64,000 bases of DNA from Belnapia sp. F-4-1 (GTDB taxonomy: Bacteria > Pseudomonadota > Alphaproteobacteria > Acetobacterales > Acetobacteraceae), in assembly GCF_000802185.1 (NCBI RefSeq), contig NZ_KN676113.1:2066819-2130818 (forward strand), in the 5' to 3' direction. This document shows positions 36,034 through 44,607 of the stretch, piece after piece; position 1 is the stretch's first letter; every line of letters starts with the position of its first letter. The notes under the pieces are model-generated. The model was not told the DNA's origin. It searched no databases and saw nothing but the letters and a program-made list of their open reading frames with translations. The position numbers and the translations under genes were made by a program.

Positions 36034-37902
36034 ATGCATCACCTGCACAGCGCGCATGAGCCCGTCCTCGTCGCACTCTCGGTCCTCATCGCCGTGCTCG
36101 GGTCCTGGACCGCGCTCGACCTGTTCCACCGCGTGCGGGCGAATGCCGGCGCCATCCGGCTCTGGTGGCTGGCCGGGGCGGCGGCGGCGACCGGTGGGTC
36201 CATCTGGTCGATGCATTTCGTCGCCATGCTGGCCTACGACCTCGGCACCCCGGTCCGCTACGAGGTGCGGCTGACCGTCCTCTCGCTGGTGCTGGCGATC
36301 GGTGCGACCGGGCTCGGCTTCGCGCTGGCGGCCGGGCGGAGCGAGGTGCCGGGGCGCGGACGCATCGCCGCCGCCGCCCTGGCCATGGGGCTCGGCATCT
36401 GCCTCATGCATTATGTCGGCATGGAGGCGATGCGCCTGGCGGCGATGCCGACCTACGACCCGCTGCTGGTGACGGCCTCCGCGGCGGTGGCCATCGGCGC
36501 CTCGGCGCTGGCCCTGGTGCTGGCCCTCGACGAGCGTTCCACGCCCGCCCGGGCGCTCGGCGCCCTGGCCCTCGGCCTGGCGATCGCCGGGATGCACTAC
36601 ACCGGCATGGCGGCCGTCAGCTTCCTGCCGGAGCCCGGCCCGCCCGCCCGGCCGGCCGAGATTCCGGCCGAGGCGCTCGCCATCGGCATCGCCACCTGCA
36701 CCCTGCTGCTTCTGACCCTGGCGCTGATCGCCGCCATGGTCGATCGCCGCATCGAGGCGCTGGCACTGCGCGAGGCCGAGGCGCTGCGCCATAGCGAGGA
36801 GCGCCTGCGGGGCGTGCTCGACCGCATGCCCGTGGGCGTCCTGGTCACCGGGATCGGCTCGGGACGCATCATCCTCGCCAATCCGGAAGCGGAGCGCATC
36901 CTCGGCCTCCGGCTGGATGCGGCGATGCTCGAGGCGCTGGGCCGGACCGGCGACGCGCTCGCCACCACCCTCCGGCGTGGCGAGGCGGTGGAGCGCATGC
37001 CCATCGCCCATCGCTGCCCGGATGGCACGACCCTGCATCTCGAACTGAGCCTCGCCCCGATGCCGGATGGGGCCGGGCAGGAAAGGCTTGCCATCGCCAC
37101 CCTGCAGGACGTGACCGCCCGGGTGCAGGCGGAGCAGGTCCTGCGCCGGGCGCAGCGGCTGGAGGCGATGGGCCAGCTCACCGGCGGCGTGGCACATGAC
37201 TTCAACAACCTGTTGATGGTCGTCTCCGGCAATCTCCAGCTCCTCATGCGGCGCACGACGGATGAGACGCTGCTGCGCCTGGCGCGCGGTGCCGCCGGGG
37301 CGGTGCGGCGCGGCGCCGACATCACCGGACGCCTGCTGGCCTTCGCCCGCGAGCAGGCGCTGAAGCCGGAGCCGGTGGCGCTGGCCGAGCTGCTGCCGGA
37401 TATCGCCGAGAACATGCTGGCCCGCACGCTCGGTGGGCAGGTGCATGTCGAGACGCGGCTGCAGGAGGGGCTCTGGCCCGTGCTCGCGGACCAGTCGGAG
37501 CTGGGGGTGGCGCTGCTGAACATCGCCATCAACGCACGCGACGCCATGCCGGGGGGCGGCCGGCTTGCCATCGCCGCCGCCAATGTGCCGATGGCCGAGC
37601 TGCCGGAGCGGCTCCGCAGCGGGTTGCTGCCGGGGGACTATGTCGCCCTCACCCTGACCGATAGCGGCGCGGGGATGGGCGAGGAGGTGCTCGCCCGCGC
37701 CTTCGAGCCGTTCTTCACCACCAAGCCGGTCGGCCAGGGCTCCGGCCTCGGCCTGTCCCAGGTCTACGGCTTCGCCCGGCAATCGGGGGGCACGGCGCAG
37801 CTCGCCAGCCGTCCCGGCGAAGGGACGCAGGTGACGCTCTGGCTGCCGCGCGCCACCTTCGCCAGTGCCGAAGTCCTGCCGTCCGGTGAGCGCGTTGCAT
37901 GA
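36034..37902 (+). CDS. MHYT-domain sensor histidine kinase
   Basis: A 622-residue membrane sensor. Seven hydrophobic helices in the first 235 residues carry the MHYT motifs WSMHFVAML (about 58-66), LMHYVGMEAM (about 124-133) and GMHYTGMAAV (about 187-195), whose His and Met residues are proposed to bind copper and sense oxygen, CO or NO. A PAS domain follows (about 255-365), then HisKA with phospho-His about 388 (GGVAHDFNNLLMVVSG) and an ATPase domain ending GSGLGLSQVYG. No receiver is attached; the gene encoding a stand-alone receiver follows after about 43 bases. ATG 36034 directly precedes the first helix; a TTG at 35977 is weaker. Confidence 0.87.
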   Translation: MHHLHSAHEPVLVALSVLIAVLGSWTALDLFHRVRANAGAIRLWWLAGAAAATGGSIWSMHFVAMLAYDLGTPVRYEVRLTVLSLVLAIGATGLGFALAAGRSEVPGRGRIAAAALAMGLGICLMHYVGMEAMRLAAMPTYDPLLVTASAAVAIGASALALVLALDERSTPARALGALALGLAIAGMHYTGMAAVSFLPEPGPPARPAEIPAEALAIGIATCTLLLLTLALIAAMVDRRIEALALREAEALRHSEERLRGVLDRMPVGVLVTGIGSGRIILANPEAERILGLRLDAAMLEALGRTGDALATTLRRGEAVERMPIAHRCPDGTTLHLELSLAPMPDGAGQERLAIATLQDVTARVQAEQVLRRAQRLEAMGQLTGGVAHDFNNLLMVVSGNLQLLMRRTTDETLLRLARGAAGAVRRGADITGRLLAFAREQALKPEPVALAELLPDIAENMLARTLGGQVHVETRLQEGLWPVLADQSELGVALLNIAINARDAMPGGGRLAIAAANVPMAELPERLRSGLLPGDYVALTLTDSGAGMGEEVLARAFEPFFTTKPVGQGSGLGLSQVYGFARQSGGTAQLASRPGEGTQVTLWLPRATFASAEVLPSGERVA

Positions 37903-37945
37903 GCGCCGTTCCACCTTGGTCCTTGGCCCCGTCTCTCCCTAGGGT

Positions 37946-38446
37946 ATGAGCATGGCTGCCCGCAGAGCCCTTCGCCTCTTCACCTCCAATGCCGGCCCGG
38001 TGACGGGCGGGGACGGCCTGTCGCATCCCGGCGCGGGCGAGAGGCCGGACATCCAGCCCGCCCGGCCGCCCGGCGGGCCCTCCCTCGCCGGCCGCCGTGT
38101 TCTCGTCGTCGATGACGAGCCGATGATCCTCGAGATCCTGGTCGAGCATTGCGCCTCGCTCGGCCTCACCGTCTACGAGGCGCCCGATGGCGAGCCGGCC
38201 CTGCGCGAGATCGAGCGGCACCCGGAGATCGAGGTGCTGGTGACCGATGTGCGGATGCCGGGGCTGGACGGCCCGGCACTGGCCGAGCGGGCCCTGGTGC
38301 TGCGGCCGTCGCTGAAGGTGATCTTCGTCACGGGCTATGCGACGCATTACAGCACCGCCTGGCCGACGCTGCGGAAGCCCTTCGAGCTCGACGCGCTGGA
38401 CCTGGCCCTGCGTCAGGCGCTGCTGCCGCCGGGCCAGGGCGGCTGA
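37946..38446 (+). CDS. Single-domain response regulator
   Basis: A 166-residue receiver-only protein with a 50-residue Pro/Gly-rich N-terminal extension. Receiver features: VLVVDDEPMILEIL, phospho-acceptor Asp in VLVTDVRMPGLDGPALAE, Thr in VTGYATHYS and Lys in LRKPFELDAL. Without an output domain it should act by protein contact or relay. It follows the MHYT kinase in the same direction and probably receives phosphate from it, because kinases of the HDFNN type are commonly paired with such receivers. Confidence 0.85.
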   Translation: MSMAARRALRLFTSNAGPVTGGDGLSHPGAGERPDIQPARPPGGPSLAGRRVLVVDDEPMILEILVEHCASLGLTVYEAPDGEPALREIERHPEIEVLVTDVRMPGLDGPALAERALVLRPSLKVIFVTGYATHYSTAWPTLRKPFELDALDLALRQALLPPGQGG

Positions 38447-38623
38447 CGATCCAATCCGGCGCATACTGCCGTCAGGTAAGGATGGGCCAGGTTGTGCTCC
38501 TGCCGAAGGTACAACCTATACGGGTAAACTGTCTGTGGGAGCCGCCCTTGTCTCTCGACCTCCGGGCCTGTGATCCGCTTTGCTCACCTCATGGCTACGT
38601 TCGCACCACTCGGGAAACGTCCC

Positions 38624-39025
38624 ATGACTGTGTTGCTGGTCGAGGACGATGCGATTGTCCGCTCCACCCTCGCGGATTTCCTTGAGGCTGCCGGATGCGA
38701 GTTGCGCGAAGCCGAAAGCACGCCATCGGCCCGTACCATCCTGATGAATCCGGCGGAGGGCATCGTGGTGCTGGTGACCGACATCAACCTCGGTCCGGGG
38801 GAGGACGGCCTGACCCTCGCCGCCGAGGCGCGGCAGCAGGTGCCGGGCCTCGCCATCTTCTATGTCACGGGAAGCCCCGAGCGTCTTCGCGTCCGGCCAC
38901 CGCCGCCGACGGAACGGGTCTTCCTTAAGCCCTTCAATCCAGACGATTTGGTTGCTGCCGTCCTTTATGCTCTCGACCAGCGGCAGCAGGACGACCGCCC
39001 GGCCGTAACGTTGACGAGGTCGTGA
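38624..39025 (+). CDS. Single-domain response regulator
   Basis: A 133-residue receiver-only protein: TVLLVEDDAIVRSTLADFLE, phospho-acceptor Asp in VLVTDINLGPGEDGLTLA, Thr in FYVTGSPERL and Lys in VFLKPFNPDDL. The loop after the Asp (NLGPGEDG) fits the receiver group often paired with HWE or MHYT kinases. The ATG at 38624 has GGGAAACG upstream; in-frame starts at 38570 and 38591 would add a short unrelated N-terminus. It lies between the first receiver and the FIST gene, so it may serve either kinase in the cluster. Confidence 0.8.
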   Translation: MTVLLVEDDAIVRSTLADFLEAAGCELREAESTPSARTILMNPAEGIVVLVTDINLGPGEDGLTLAAEARQQVPGLAIFYVTGSPERLRVRPPPPTERVFLKPFNPDDLVAAVLYALDQRQQDDRPAVTLTRS

Positions 39026-39200
39026 GGTGGTCGAGAGAAGCGGCGACGAAATTGTGAACAATCTCTACTGATGATGTATGCCTTAAGGGGCAATGCAATC
39101 TGACGGGGCGGCAGCGTCCCTCGCTACAACCGCTCTCCTGATCGTGGCTGGGAGTGTCTCGCGATGCCGATCCATCACGGACTGAGTGAGGCGTCGCCGC

Positions 39201-40442
39201 ATGTTTGATGCCCATGCGGCGACGCCTGCGCAAGCCTCCGGCACGATTCGCCTGGGCTATGGTCGGCATGCCGACCCGCGTATCGCCATCCGCCAATGCG
39301 TTGCCGCCATGGGGGCCACGCGGCCGGCCATGATGCTGGCCTTCTGCGGCGGGCGCCACGAGCCGCAGGCGGTGCAAGCGGCTCTGCGCGACGAATTCGG
39401 CCCGGTGCCGGTCTATGGCGGCTCCGCCGCCGGGGTGATCGGGCGCGATGGCTTCGGCTATGGCGGCTTCGAGATCGGCCTGATCGCCCTGGAGGACCCG
39501 GCGCTGGTGCCGCAGGCGGTGGTGACGCGCAGCCTTCTCGCCGACGCGCGCGCCGCCGGCGAGGAGCTGGGCCAGGCCGTCGCCGCCCTGGCGACGGACG
39601 GCGCCGCGGTGCTGCTGCTGTTCGACAGCGTCGCCAGCGGCTCCCCGCCGCGGCTGCACCATGCCAGCCGCATCGTGGAGGGGTTCCATCTCGGCGCGCG
39701 GAACAAGCCCGTCTGCCTGTTCGGTGGCGGCCTGCTGACCGACATGAACCTTTCCGACGGCTGGGTCTTCGACGGCGCCGGCATTGCCAAGCATGCCGCG
39801 ATCGCCCTGGTCTTCCCGCCCGCCATCGCGGCCGAAACGGTCATCATGCATGGCTGCCGCCCGGTCAGCGCCTTCATGGAGATCACCCGCATCCAGGGCG
39901 CCGAGGTTTATGAGCTCGACGGCAGGCCGGCGCTCCAGGTGATCGAGGCGATGCTCGGCCTGCCGCTCGGCGGCTCGCGCGGGCAGGAGCTCTCCTTGGT
40001 GGCGACGCTCGGCCAGAAACAGGGCGACCCCTTCGCCCCGCATGACGAGAATGCCTATGTCAACCGCCTTATCCTTCGTGCCAACCCGGCGACCGGCTCG
40101 GTGACGCTGTTCGAGCCGGATTTCGCCGAAGGCGACCGGGTGCAGATCATGAGCCGCGACAACCGGCTGATGCTCGATTCCGTGGAGCACGGCGTGGCCG
40201 ATGCCAACCGGCGCCTGGTCGGGCCGGACAGCCTGCTCGCCCTTTATATCGACTGCGCCGGCCGGGCCAGCGCCCGCAGCGGCGCGTCGATCGAGGAGGC
40301 GGAGGTCATCCGGCACGGGCTCGATCCCAGGGTGCCGTTCCTCGGCTTCTACTCGGGCGTGGAGATCGCCCCCTTCGCCAACCACCCGAGCCGCCCGCTC
40401 GACTGGACCGGCGTCCTGGCGGTCCTGCGGAGGCGTTCCTGA
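39201..40442 (+). CDS. FIST-domain sensory protein (NosP-like)
   Basis: A 413-residue protein with FIST N (about 20-215: RPAMMLAFCGGRHEPQAVQAAL, VYGGSAAGVIGRDGFGYGG, LFGGGLLTDMNLSDGWVFDG) and FIST C (about 235-400: RPVSAFMEITRIQGAEVYELDG, ENAYVNRLILRANPATGSVTLFEP, GLDPRVPFLGFYSGVEIAPF). Members of this family called NosP bind haem and sense nitric oxide, inhibiting a co-encoded kinase; FIST proteins can also bind amino-acid-like ligands. The gene ends in TGATG with the downstream kinase start, so the two are translationally coupled. ATG 39201 is used; a GTG at 39186 is possible. Haem binding here is inference. Confidence 0.85.
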   Translation: MFDAHAATPAQASGTIRLGYGRHADPRIAIRQCVAAMGATRPAMMLAFCGGRHEPQAVQAALRDEFGPVPVYGGSAAGVIGRDGFGYGGFEIGLIALEDPALVPQAVVTRSLLADARAAGEELGQAVAALATDGAAVLLLFDSVASGSPPRLHHASRIVEGFHLGARNKPVCLFGGGLLTDMNLSDGWVFDGAGIAKHAAIALVFPPAIAAETVIMHGCRPVSAFMEITRIQGAEVYELDGRPALQVIEAMLGLPLGGSRGQELSLVATLGQKQGDPFAPHDENAYVNRLILRANPATGSVTLFEPDFAEGDRVQIMSRDNRLMLDSVEHGVADANRRLVGPDSLLALYIDCAGRASARSGASIEEAEVIRHGLDPRVPFLGFYSGVEIAPFANHPSRPLDWTGVLAVLRRRS

Positions 40443-41794
40443 TGGCTACCAGCGCACCGCTCGCCTCGCTCGGCCAGATTGAACGCGAGCTGGCCTACTA
40501 CCGGCGCGAATGCAACGACCTCGGCGCCCGCCTGCTGCGCCTGCAGGAGGAGCAGAGCCAGGCCTTCCGCGAGGCGCGGCGCAGCCGCACCGTGGCGAAG
40601 CTGATCCGCGAGGCCTACCGCTTGGCCGACATGCACATGACGGCGGAGGAGATCGGCGCCTCGCTGCTCGAGGTGATCGTCGAGAACGCGCTCTGCGACG
40701 GCGCCGCCTTGCTGCTGCAGGACCCGGTGGACGAGGGAAGCTTCCGCGTCGTCCATGCCATCGGCCCGATCGCCACGCCGACCGTCCGCCTGGCGATGCC
40801 GCCCGGCTTCTTCTTCACCACCGCCCGCAGCGTGCTGGAGCCGCAGGCCTATGCGCTGACCAGCATCCTCGGCCTGCCCTATGTCCTCTGGGCCTATGAC
40901 CGCTCGACCGGCCATGCGCTGATCCTCGGCAACCGCTCCGAAAGCAATGTCAGCCGGCCCTACGAGCCGGGCGACCAGGAGCTGATCGAGGGCGCGCTCT
41001 CGGTCTATATCGACGTGCTGCTGCGCAAGCGCGCGGAAACGGAATTACGGGCCGCCAAGGCCGCGGCCGAACGGGCGAGCGAGGCGCGCGCCCGCTTCCT
41101 CGCCACCCTTACCCATGAGCTGCGGACGCCGCTGACCGCCATCATCGGCTTCTCCGAGATGATGCTCCCCGGCTCGCGCTACAGCCTGACGCAGTCGAAT
41201 GTCGAGCGTTACGCGAGCCACATCCAGGATGGCGGCAAGCACCTGCTCGCGCTGATCGACGGCATCCTCGACTATTCTAGCCTGGAGCAGGCGCTGCCGC
41301 GGCTCTCGCCGCAATGGGTGCCGGCCCAGGCGGTGCTGGCGGAAACGGCGAGCCTGGTCGCCGGGCTGGCGCGGACGCGGGACGTGGCGGTGGAGATCCT
41401 GCCCGCGGAGGAGCCCGTCGCGGTCTTTGTCGATCCGCTGCGGTTCCGGCAGGTGCTGCAGAACCTGCTCGGCAATGCGCTGAAATTCACCCCGGCCGGA
41501 AGCGCGGTGGAGCTTTCGGTCACCCGGGGGGACGCGGGCAGCGCCGTCTTCACCGTGCGGGACCATGGCATCGGCATGCGGCCCGAGGATATTCCCCGCG
41601 CGCTGGAGCCCTTCCAGCAGCTCGATGGCAGCGTGGCGCGCAAGGCCGGCGGCATCGGCCTCGGCCTGCCGATCGCCAAGGGGCTGGCGGAGGCGCATGG
41701 CGGGAATCTTTCCCTCCAGAGTGCGCCGGGGCAGGGGACCACGGCGCAGGTGACCCTGCCGGTGGAGCGGGTGCGGGAGCAGAACTGCTCCTGA
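40442..41794 (+). CDS. Sensor histidine kinase coupled to FIST protein (NahK-like)
   Basis: A 450-residue soluble kinase. A coiled coil (about residues 10-60, IERELAYYRRECNDLGARLL onward) is followed by a GAF-like input domain (about 65-195), a second short coiled coil, HisKA with phospho-His about 225 (LATLTHELRTPLTAIIG) and an ATPase domain with QNLLGNALKFTP and GGIGLGLPIAKGL. No membrane segment or receiver. The FIST protein is the likely input partner because the ORFs overlap by one base; this matches NosP-associated kinases, which signal through a separate phosphotransfer or receiver. The stand-alone receivers upstream are candidates. Confidence 0.87.
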   Translation: MATSAPLASLGQIERELAYYRRECNDLGARLLRLQEEQSQAFREARRSRTVAKLIREAYRLADMHMTAEEIGASLLEVIVENALCDGAALLLQDPVDEGSFRVVHAIGPIATPTVRLAMPPGFFFTTARSVLEPQAYALTSILGLPYVLWAYDRSTGHALILGNRSESNVSRPYEPGDQELIEGALSVYIDVLLRKRAETELRAAKAAAERASEARARFLATLTHELRTPLTAIIGFSEMMLPGSRYSLTQSNVERYASHIQDGGKHLLALIDGILDYSSLEQALPRLSPQWVPAQAVLAETASLVAGLARTRDVAVEILPAEEPVAVFVDPLRFRQVLQNLLGNALKFTPAGSAVELSVTRGDAGSAVFTVRDHGIGMRPEDIPRALEPFQQLDGSVARKAGGIGLGLPIAKGLAEAHGGNLSLQSAPGQGTTAQVTLPVERVREQNCS

Positions 41795-41943
41795 AACCCG
41801 GTTGCCAGCCGGCATGAGGGTTGCCAAGACTCCGGCATAAGATTTCGCCGGGAGGATGCGCCCATGGTCGCCGAGCGCATCGCGCATGAGGGGCGGTGCG
41901 CGAGGCCTGCCCGCCGGCCGCCTTCAGCCATAGGATAATCGAC

Positions 41944-42825
41944 ATGGAGATCCGCACCGTCGGCGTGGTCGGCCTCGGCAATATGGGCCTTGGCATGGCG
42001 TCCAGCCTCGCCCGCGCCGGATTCGCCGTGGAGGGGCATGACATCAACCCGGCCCGGCAGGGCGCGGCCGAGGCGGCCGGCATCCGCTTCCGGGCCGGCC
42101 TCGCCGGGCTGCTGGGCGCGGCCGATGCGCTGGTCTTCTCCCTGCCCTATGCGCGTGACGTGGAGGCGGTCGTCACCGCCGCCGGCGGGCTGCTGGAGCG
42201 GCGCGACCGCAAGGTGGTGGTGATCGACACCTCCACCTCGGACCCCGGCACCTCCCGCCGCCTGGCCGCCCGCCTGGCCGAGGCCGGGCATGGCCTGCTC
42301 GACGCGCCGGTGAGCGGCGGCCCCTCCGGCGCGGTGGCGGGCACGCTCACCATGATGATCGGTGGCAGCGAGGCGGATCTGGACCTCGCCCGCCCCGTCC
42401 TCGCCGCCATGTCCGGCACGGTGGTGCATGTCGGCCCCTCCGGCGCCGGGAACATCGCCAAGCTCGTCAACAACATGCTGGTCGCCGCGCATCTGGTGAC
42501 GACGGGGGAGGCGCTTCGCCTTGCCGAGGCTGCCGGGCTGCCGGCCGAGGCGGTGTTGCCCGTTGTGAATGCCGCGACCGGCCGCAGCGCGGTGAGCGAG
42601 GCGATGGTCCCGCGCTGGGTCCTGCCGGGCAGCTTCGACAGCGGCTTCTCGGCCGGGCTGATGCGGAAGGATGTCGGCCTCGCCATCGCCCTTGCCGAGG
42701 AGGCCGGCTGTTCCTTGCCGCTCAGCGCCGCTGCCGCCCGGATCTGGGCCGAGGCGCGCGGCCGCATCGCGGATACGGACGATTTCACCCGCATGGCCGA
42801 CTTCCGCGTGCCGCCGGCAGGGTAA
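41944..42825 (+). CDS. NAD(P)-dependent beta-hydroxyacid dehydrogenase (3-hydroxyisobutyrate dehydrogenase family)
   Basis: A 293-residue cytosolic dehydrogenase. The dinucleotide motif is VGVVGLGNMGLGMAS, the substrate loop is LLDAPVSGGPSGAVAGTLTMM, and the catalytic Lys is in GNIAKLVNNML (about 173). This standard DAPVSGG loop suits 3-hydroxyisobutyrate, tartronate semialdehyde or L-threonate-type substrates; which one is unknown. ATG 41944 follows a poor ribosome-binding site; a start at 41896 would add residues outside the fold. It ends two bases before the convergent HlyD-type gene. Confidence 0.88.
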   Translation: MEIRTVGVVGLGNMGLGMASSLARAGFAVEGHDINPARQGAAEAAGIRFRAGLAGLLGAADALVFSLPYARDVEAVVTAAGGLLERRDRKVVVIDTSTSDPGTSRRLAARLAEAGHGLLDAPVSGGPSGAVAGTLTMMIGGSEADLDLARPVLAAMSGTVVHVGPSGAGNIAKLVNNMLVAAHLVTTGEALRLAEAAGLPAEAVLPVVNAATGRSAVSEAMVPRWVLPGSFDSGFSAGLMRKDVGLAIALAEEAGCSLPLSAAAARIWAEARGRIADTDDFTRMADFRVPPAG

Positions 42826-42827
42826 GC

Positions 42828-44201
42828 TCAGTCGCGGAAGGACCGCCGGAGGAAGCTGCGGAGCGGCGCCAGCGCCATGCTGATCGGCGTCCGCGGCGTG
42901 CCGATGATGTAGAGCTCCGCCGGCATGCCGGGGACCAGCTGCACTTCCGGCGCCAGCTCCATGGTGCGGGGGTCGAACTCGACGCGCACCGGAAAATAAG
43001 GGGTGCCGCCGCCGGCCGGGACCATCGCATCGGCGCCGACGTTGCTGACATGGCCATGCACCATCGGCACGCTGCGCATCTTGTAGGGCGTGAGCCGGAT
43101 GTTCACCGCTTGGCCGATGGCGACCCGCTCGTTTCCCTCCTGCTGGACCCGGCCCTCGATCACCAGCCGGTCGCGGAGGGGGACGAGGTCGAGGACCGGC
43201 TGCCCCGGCAGGATGGTGGCGCCGGGGGTGAAGGCCTGGATGTTGGTCACCCGGCCGGCCTCGGGGGCGAGGACTTCGCGCCGGGCGAGCACGTCCTCCG
43301 CAGCGCGGAGCTGCTGCTGTGCGGCGGCGATGGCTGCCTCGGTGGTCTGGATGTCGGTGGCGATCTCCGCAAGGCGCTGCAGGCGGATGCCTTCCAGCTG
43401 CCGCTGCGCTTGGAGGATGCCCTCGCGCAGCTGCGCCTCCCGCGCCTCCGCCTGGCTGAAGGCGGCGACGAAGCTCGCCTCCTGCTGCTGCAGGTTCAGG
43501 ATGAGGAAGCGCGAGGCGAAGCCCTCGGTCACCAGCCGGTTGTAGCCGGCGATCTGCTCCCGCACGGCGAGCATCTGGCGCTGCGCGCCCTCGCGTTGCG
43601 CCCGGGCGCCGGCCACCCGTTCGCGCAACTGGGAGATCGCGCGTTCCTGCATCGCCGCCTGGCCGTCGAAGGCGGCCCAGCGGGCGGCGAACAGCGCCTG
43701 CTCGGCCTGGAGGAAAACGGCGATGGCAGGGTCCGCCCGGCCCTCCGTCGCCACCTCGGGCGGGAAGGCAAGCCGCCGCTCCCCGGCCTGCTCGGCGGCG
43801 AGCCGGGCAGCGCGGGCCCGTCCGCTCCAATAGGCGGCGCGGGCGCGAATGGCATCCGCCTCGGCCTGGGTGACGTCGAGCTGGAGCAGCGGCTGCCCGG
43901 CCTGCACGACGCTCCCCTCCTGCACCATGATCCGGCGCAGGATGCCGGGCTCCATCAGGTTCACCGTCTTCCGCCGGCCCTCCGGGACGAGCTGGCCCGC
44001 CGCCGGCACCGCCTGCTCCATCCTCGTCATGGTCGCCCAGCCGAGGAAGGGGATCAGCGTCAGCCCGAGCCCCAGCGCCGTGAGCCGCATCATATGGCTG
44101 AAGCCCGGCCGCTCCGGCACGAACCCGACCTGCTGCCGCAGCACCTCCAGCGGCACCGGGGGAAGAACAGTGGGCCGGCCTTGCGGGACCATGAGCTGCA
44201 A
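42828..44201 (-). CDS. HlyD-family type I secretion membrane fusion protein
   Basis: A 457-residue periplasmic adaptor. One transmembrane helix (about 38-60, LTALGLGLTLIPFLGWATM) is followed by a barrel/lipoyl segment (AAGQLVPEGRRKTVNLMEPGILRRIMVQEGSVVQAGQPLLQLD), a long alpha-helical coiled coil (about 115-300), the second lipoyl half (VLAPEAGRVTNIQAFTPGATILPGQP) and the C-terminal beta domain ending GMPAELYIIG. It would bridge an inner-membrane ABC ATPase and an outer-membrane channel. Neither the ATPase nor a substrate gene is adjacent. TTG 44201 has GAGGAG about nine bases upstream; an ATG three codons in is the alternative. Confidence 0.85.
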   Translation of the reverse strand: MQLMVPQGRPTVLPPVPLEVLRQQVGFVPERPGFSHMMRLTALGLGLTLIPFLGWATMTRMEQAVPAAGQLVPEGRRKTVNLMEPGILRRIMVQEGSVVQAGQPLLQLDVTQAEADAIRARAAYWSGRARAARLAAEQAGERRLAFPPEVATEGRADPAIAVFLQAEQALFAARWAAFDGQAAMQERAISQLRERVAGARAQREGAQRQMLAVREQIAGYNRLVTEGFASRFLILNLQQQEASFVAAFSQAEAREAQLREGILQAQRQLEGIRLQRLAEIATDIQTTEAAIAAAQQQLRAAEDVLARREVLAPEAGRVTNIQAFTPGATILPGQPVLDLVPLRDRLVIEGRVQQEGNERVAIGQAVNIRLTPYKMRSVPMVHGHVSNVGADAMVPAGGGTPYFPVRVEFDPRTMELAPEVQLVPGMPAELYIIGTPRTPISMALAPLRSFLRRSFRD

Positions 44202-44607
44202 CGGCGGACACTCCTCGTCGGCAGGCTCCGTCGGAAGCCGCCTCTCCTTCTAGTTGGTGCGGTTTACCAGTCTTTTGCCGAACAGTCGCAGCCCTCCGGC
44301 AGCGGCGATGTGGCCGAGATGCCACGGCGCCCGCTTCGCGGCCTGCATGACGGCCGAGTCGAACGGCCCGAGAACGCCGTTCGCTGGCGTGTCGGCACCA
44401 CCAGCCATGCAAGCTGTCCCGAGGCTTATCCCCAGCCTTCTCCACGGTCTTGGGGATAAGCTGACGCTTGACCTTCGCGGTGTTGCGTCCTCAGTCTCCC
44501 GGCAAGCCATCCCGAAAAAAGCGCCGTCCCTTCAACCAATGGATGCGACCGGCGGCTTCATCCGGCCGCTCGAGCCGCCCTTCCCGAAAGTGGACGGCCG
44601 AACGCGC
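44202..44607. other. Gene-free stretch with inverted repeat
   Basis: About 400 bases between the leftward adaptor and the TetR gene. No recognisable reading frame was found on either strand; the short frames present have shadow-like composition. The stretch contains the 11-base inverted repeat described at 44424-44461. It may hold the promoter of the adaptor gene and remains of its lost partner genes. Confidence 0.4.
44424..44461. repeat. Perfect 11-base inverted repeat GCTTATCCCCA
   Basis: Arms 44424-44434 and 44451-44461 are perfect complements around a 16-base spacer. Each arm contains TTATCCCCA, one base away from the consensus DnaA box TTATCCACA, in opposite orientation. It could be a hairpin, a regulator site, or a pair of weak DnaA boxes. 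Confidence 0.5.

Noticed and set aside
35671-37914. 747-residue leftward reading frame across the MHYT kinase gene
   Set aside because: GC-rich genomes give long antisense frames. This one has low-complexity His/Arg/Gly composition and no domains; the rightward MHYT kinase explains the DNA fully.
41272-44445. 1057-residue leftward reading frame spanning three genes
   Set aside because: It runs antisense or out of frame through a kinase, a dehydrogenase and the HlyD gene, is interrupted in no recognisable domain, and is Arg/Ala/Gly-rich throughout.
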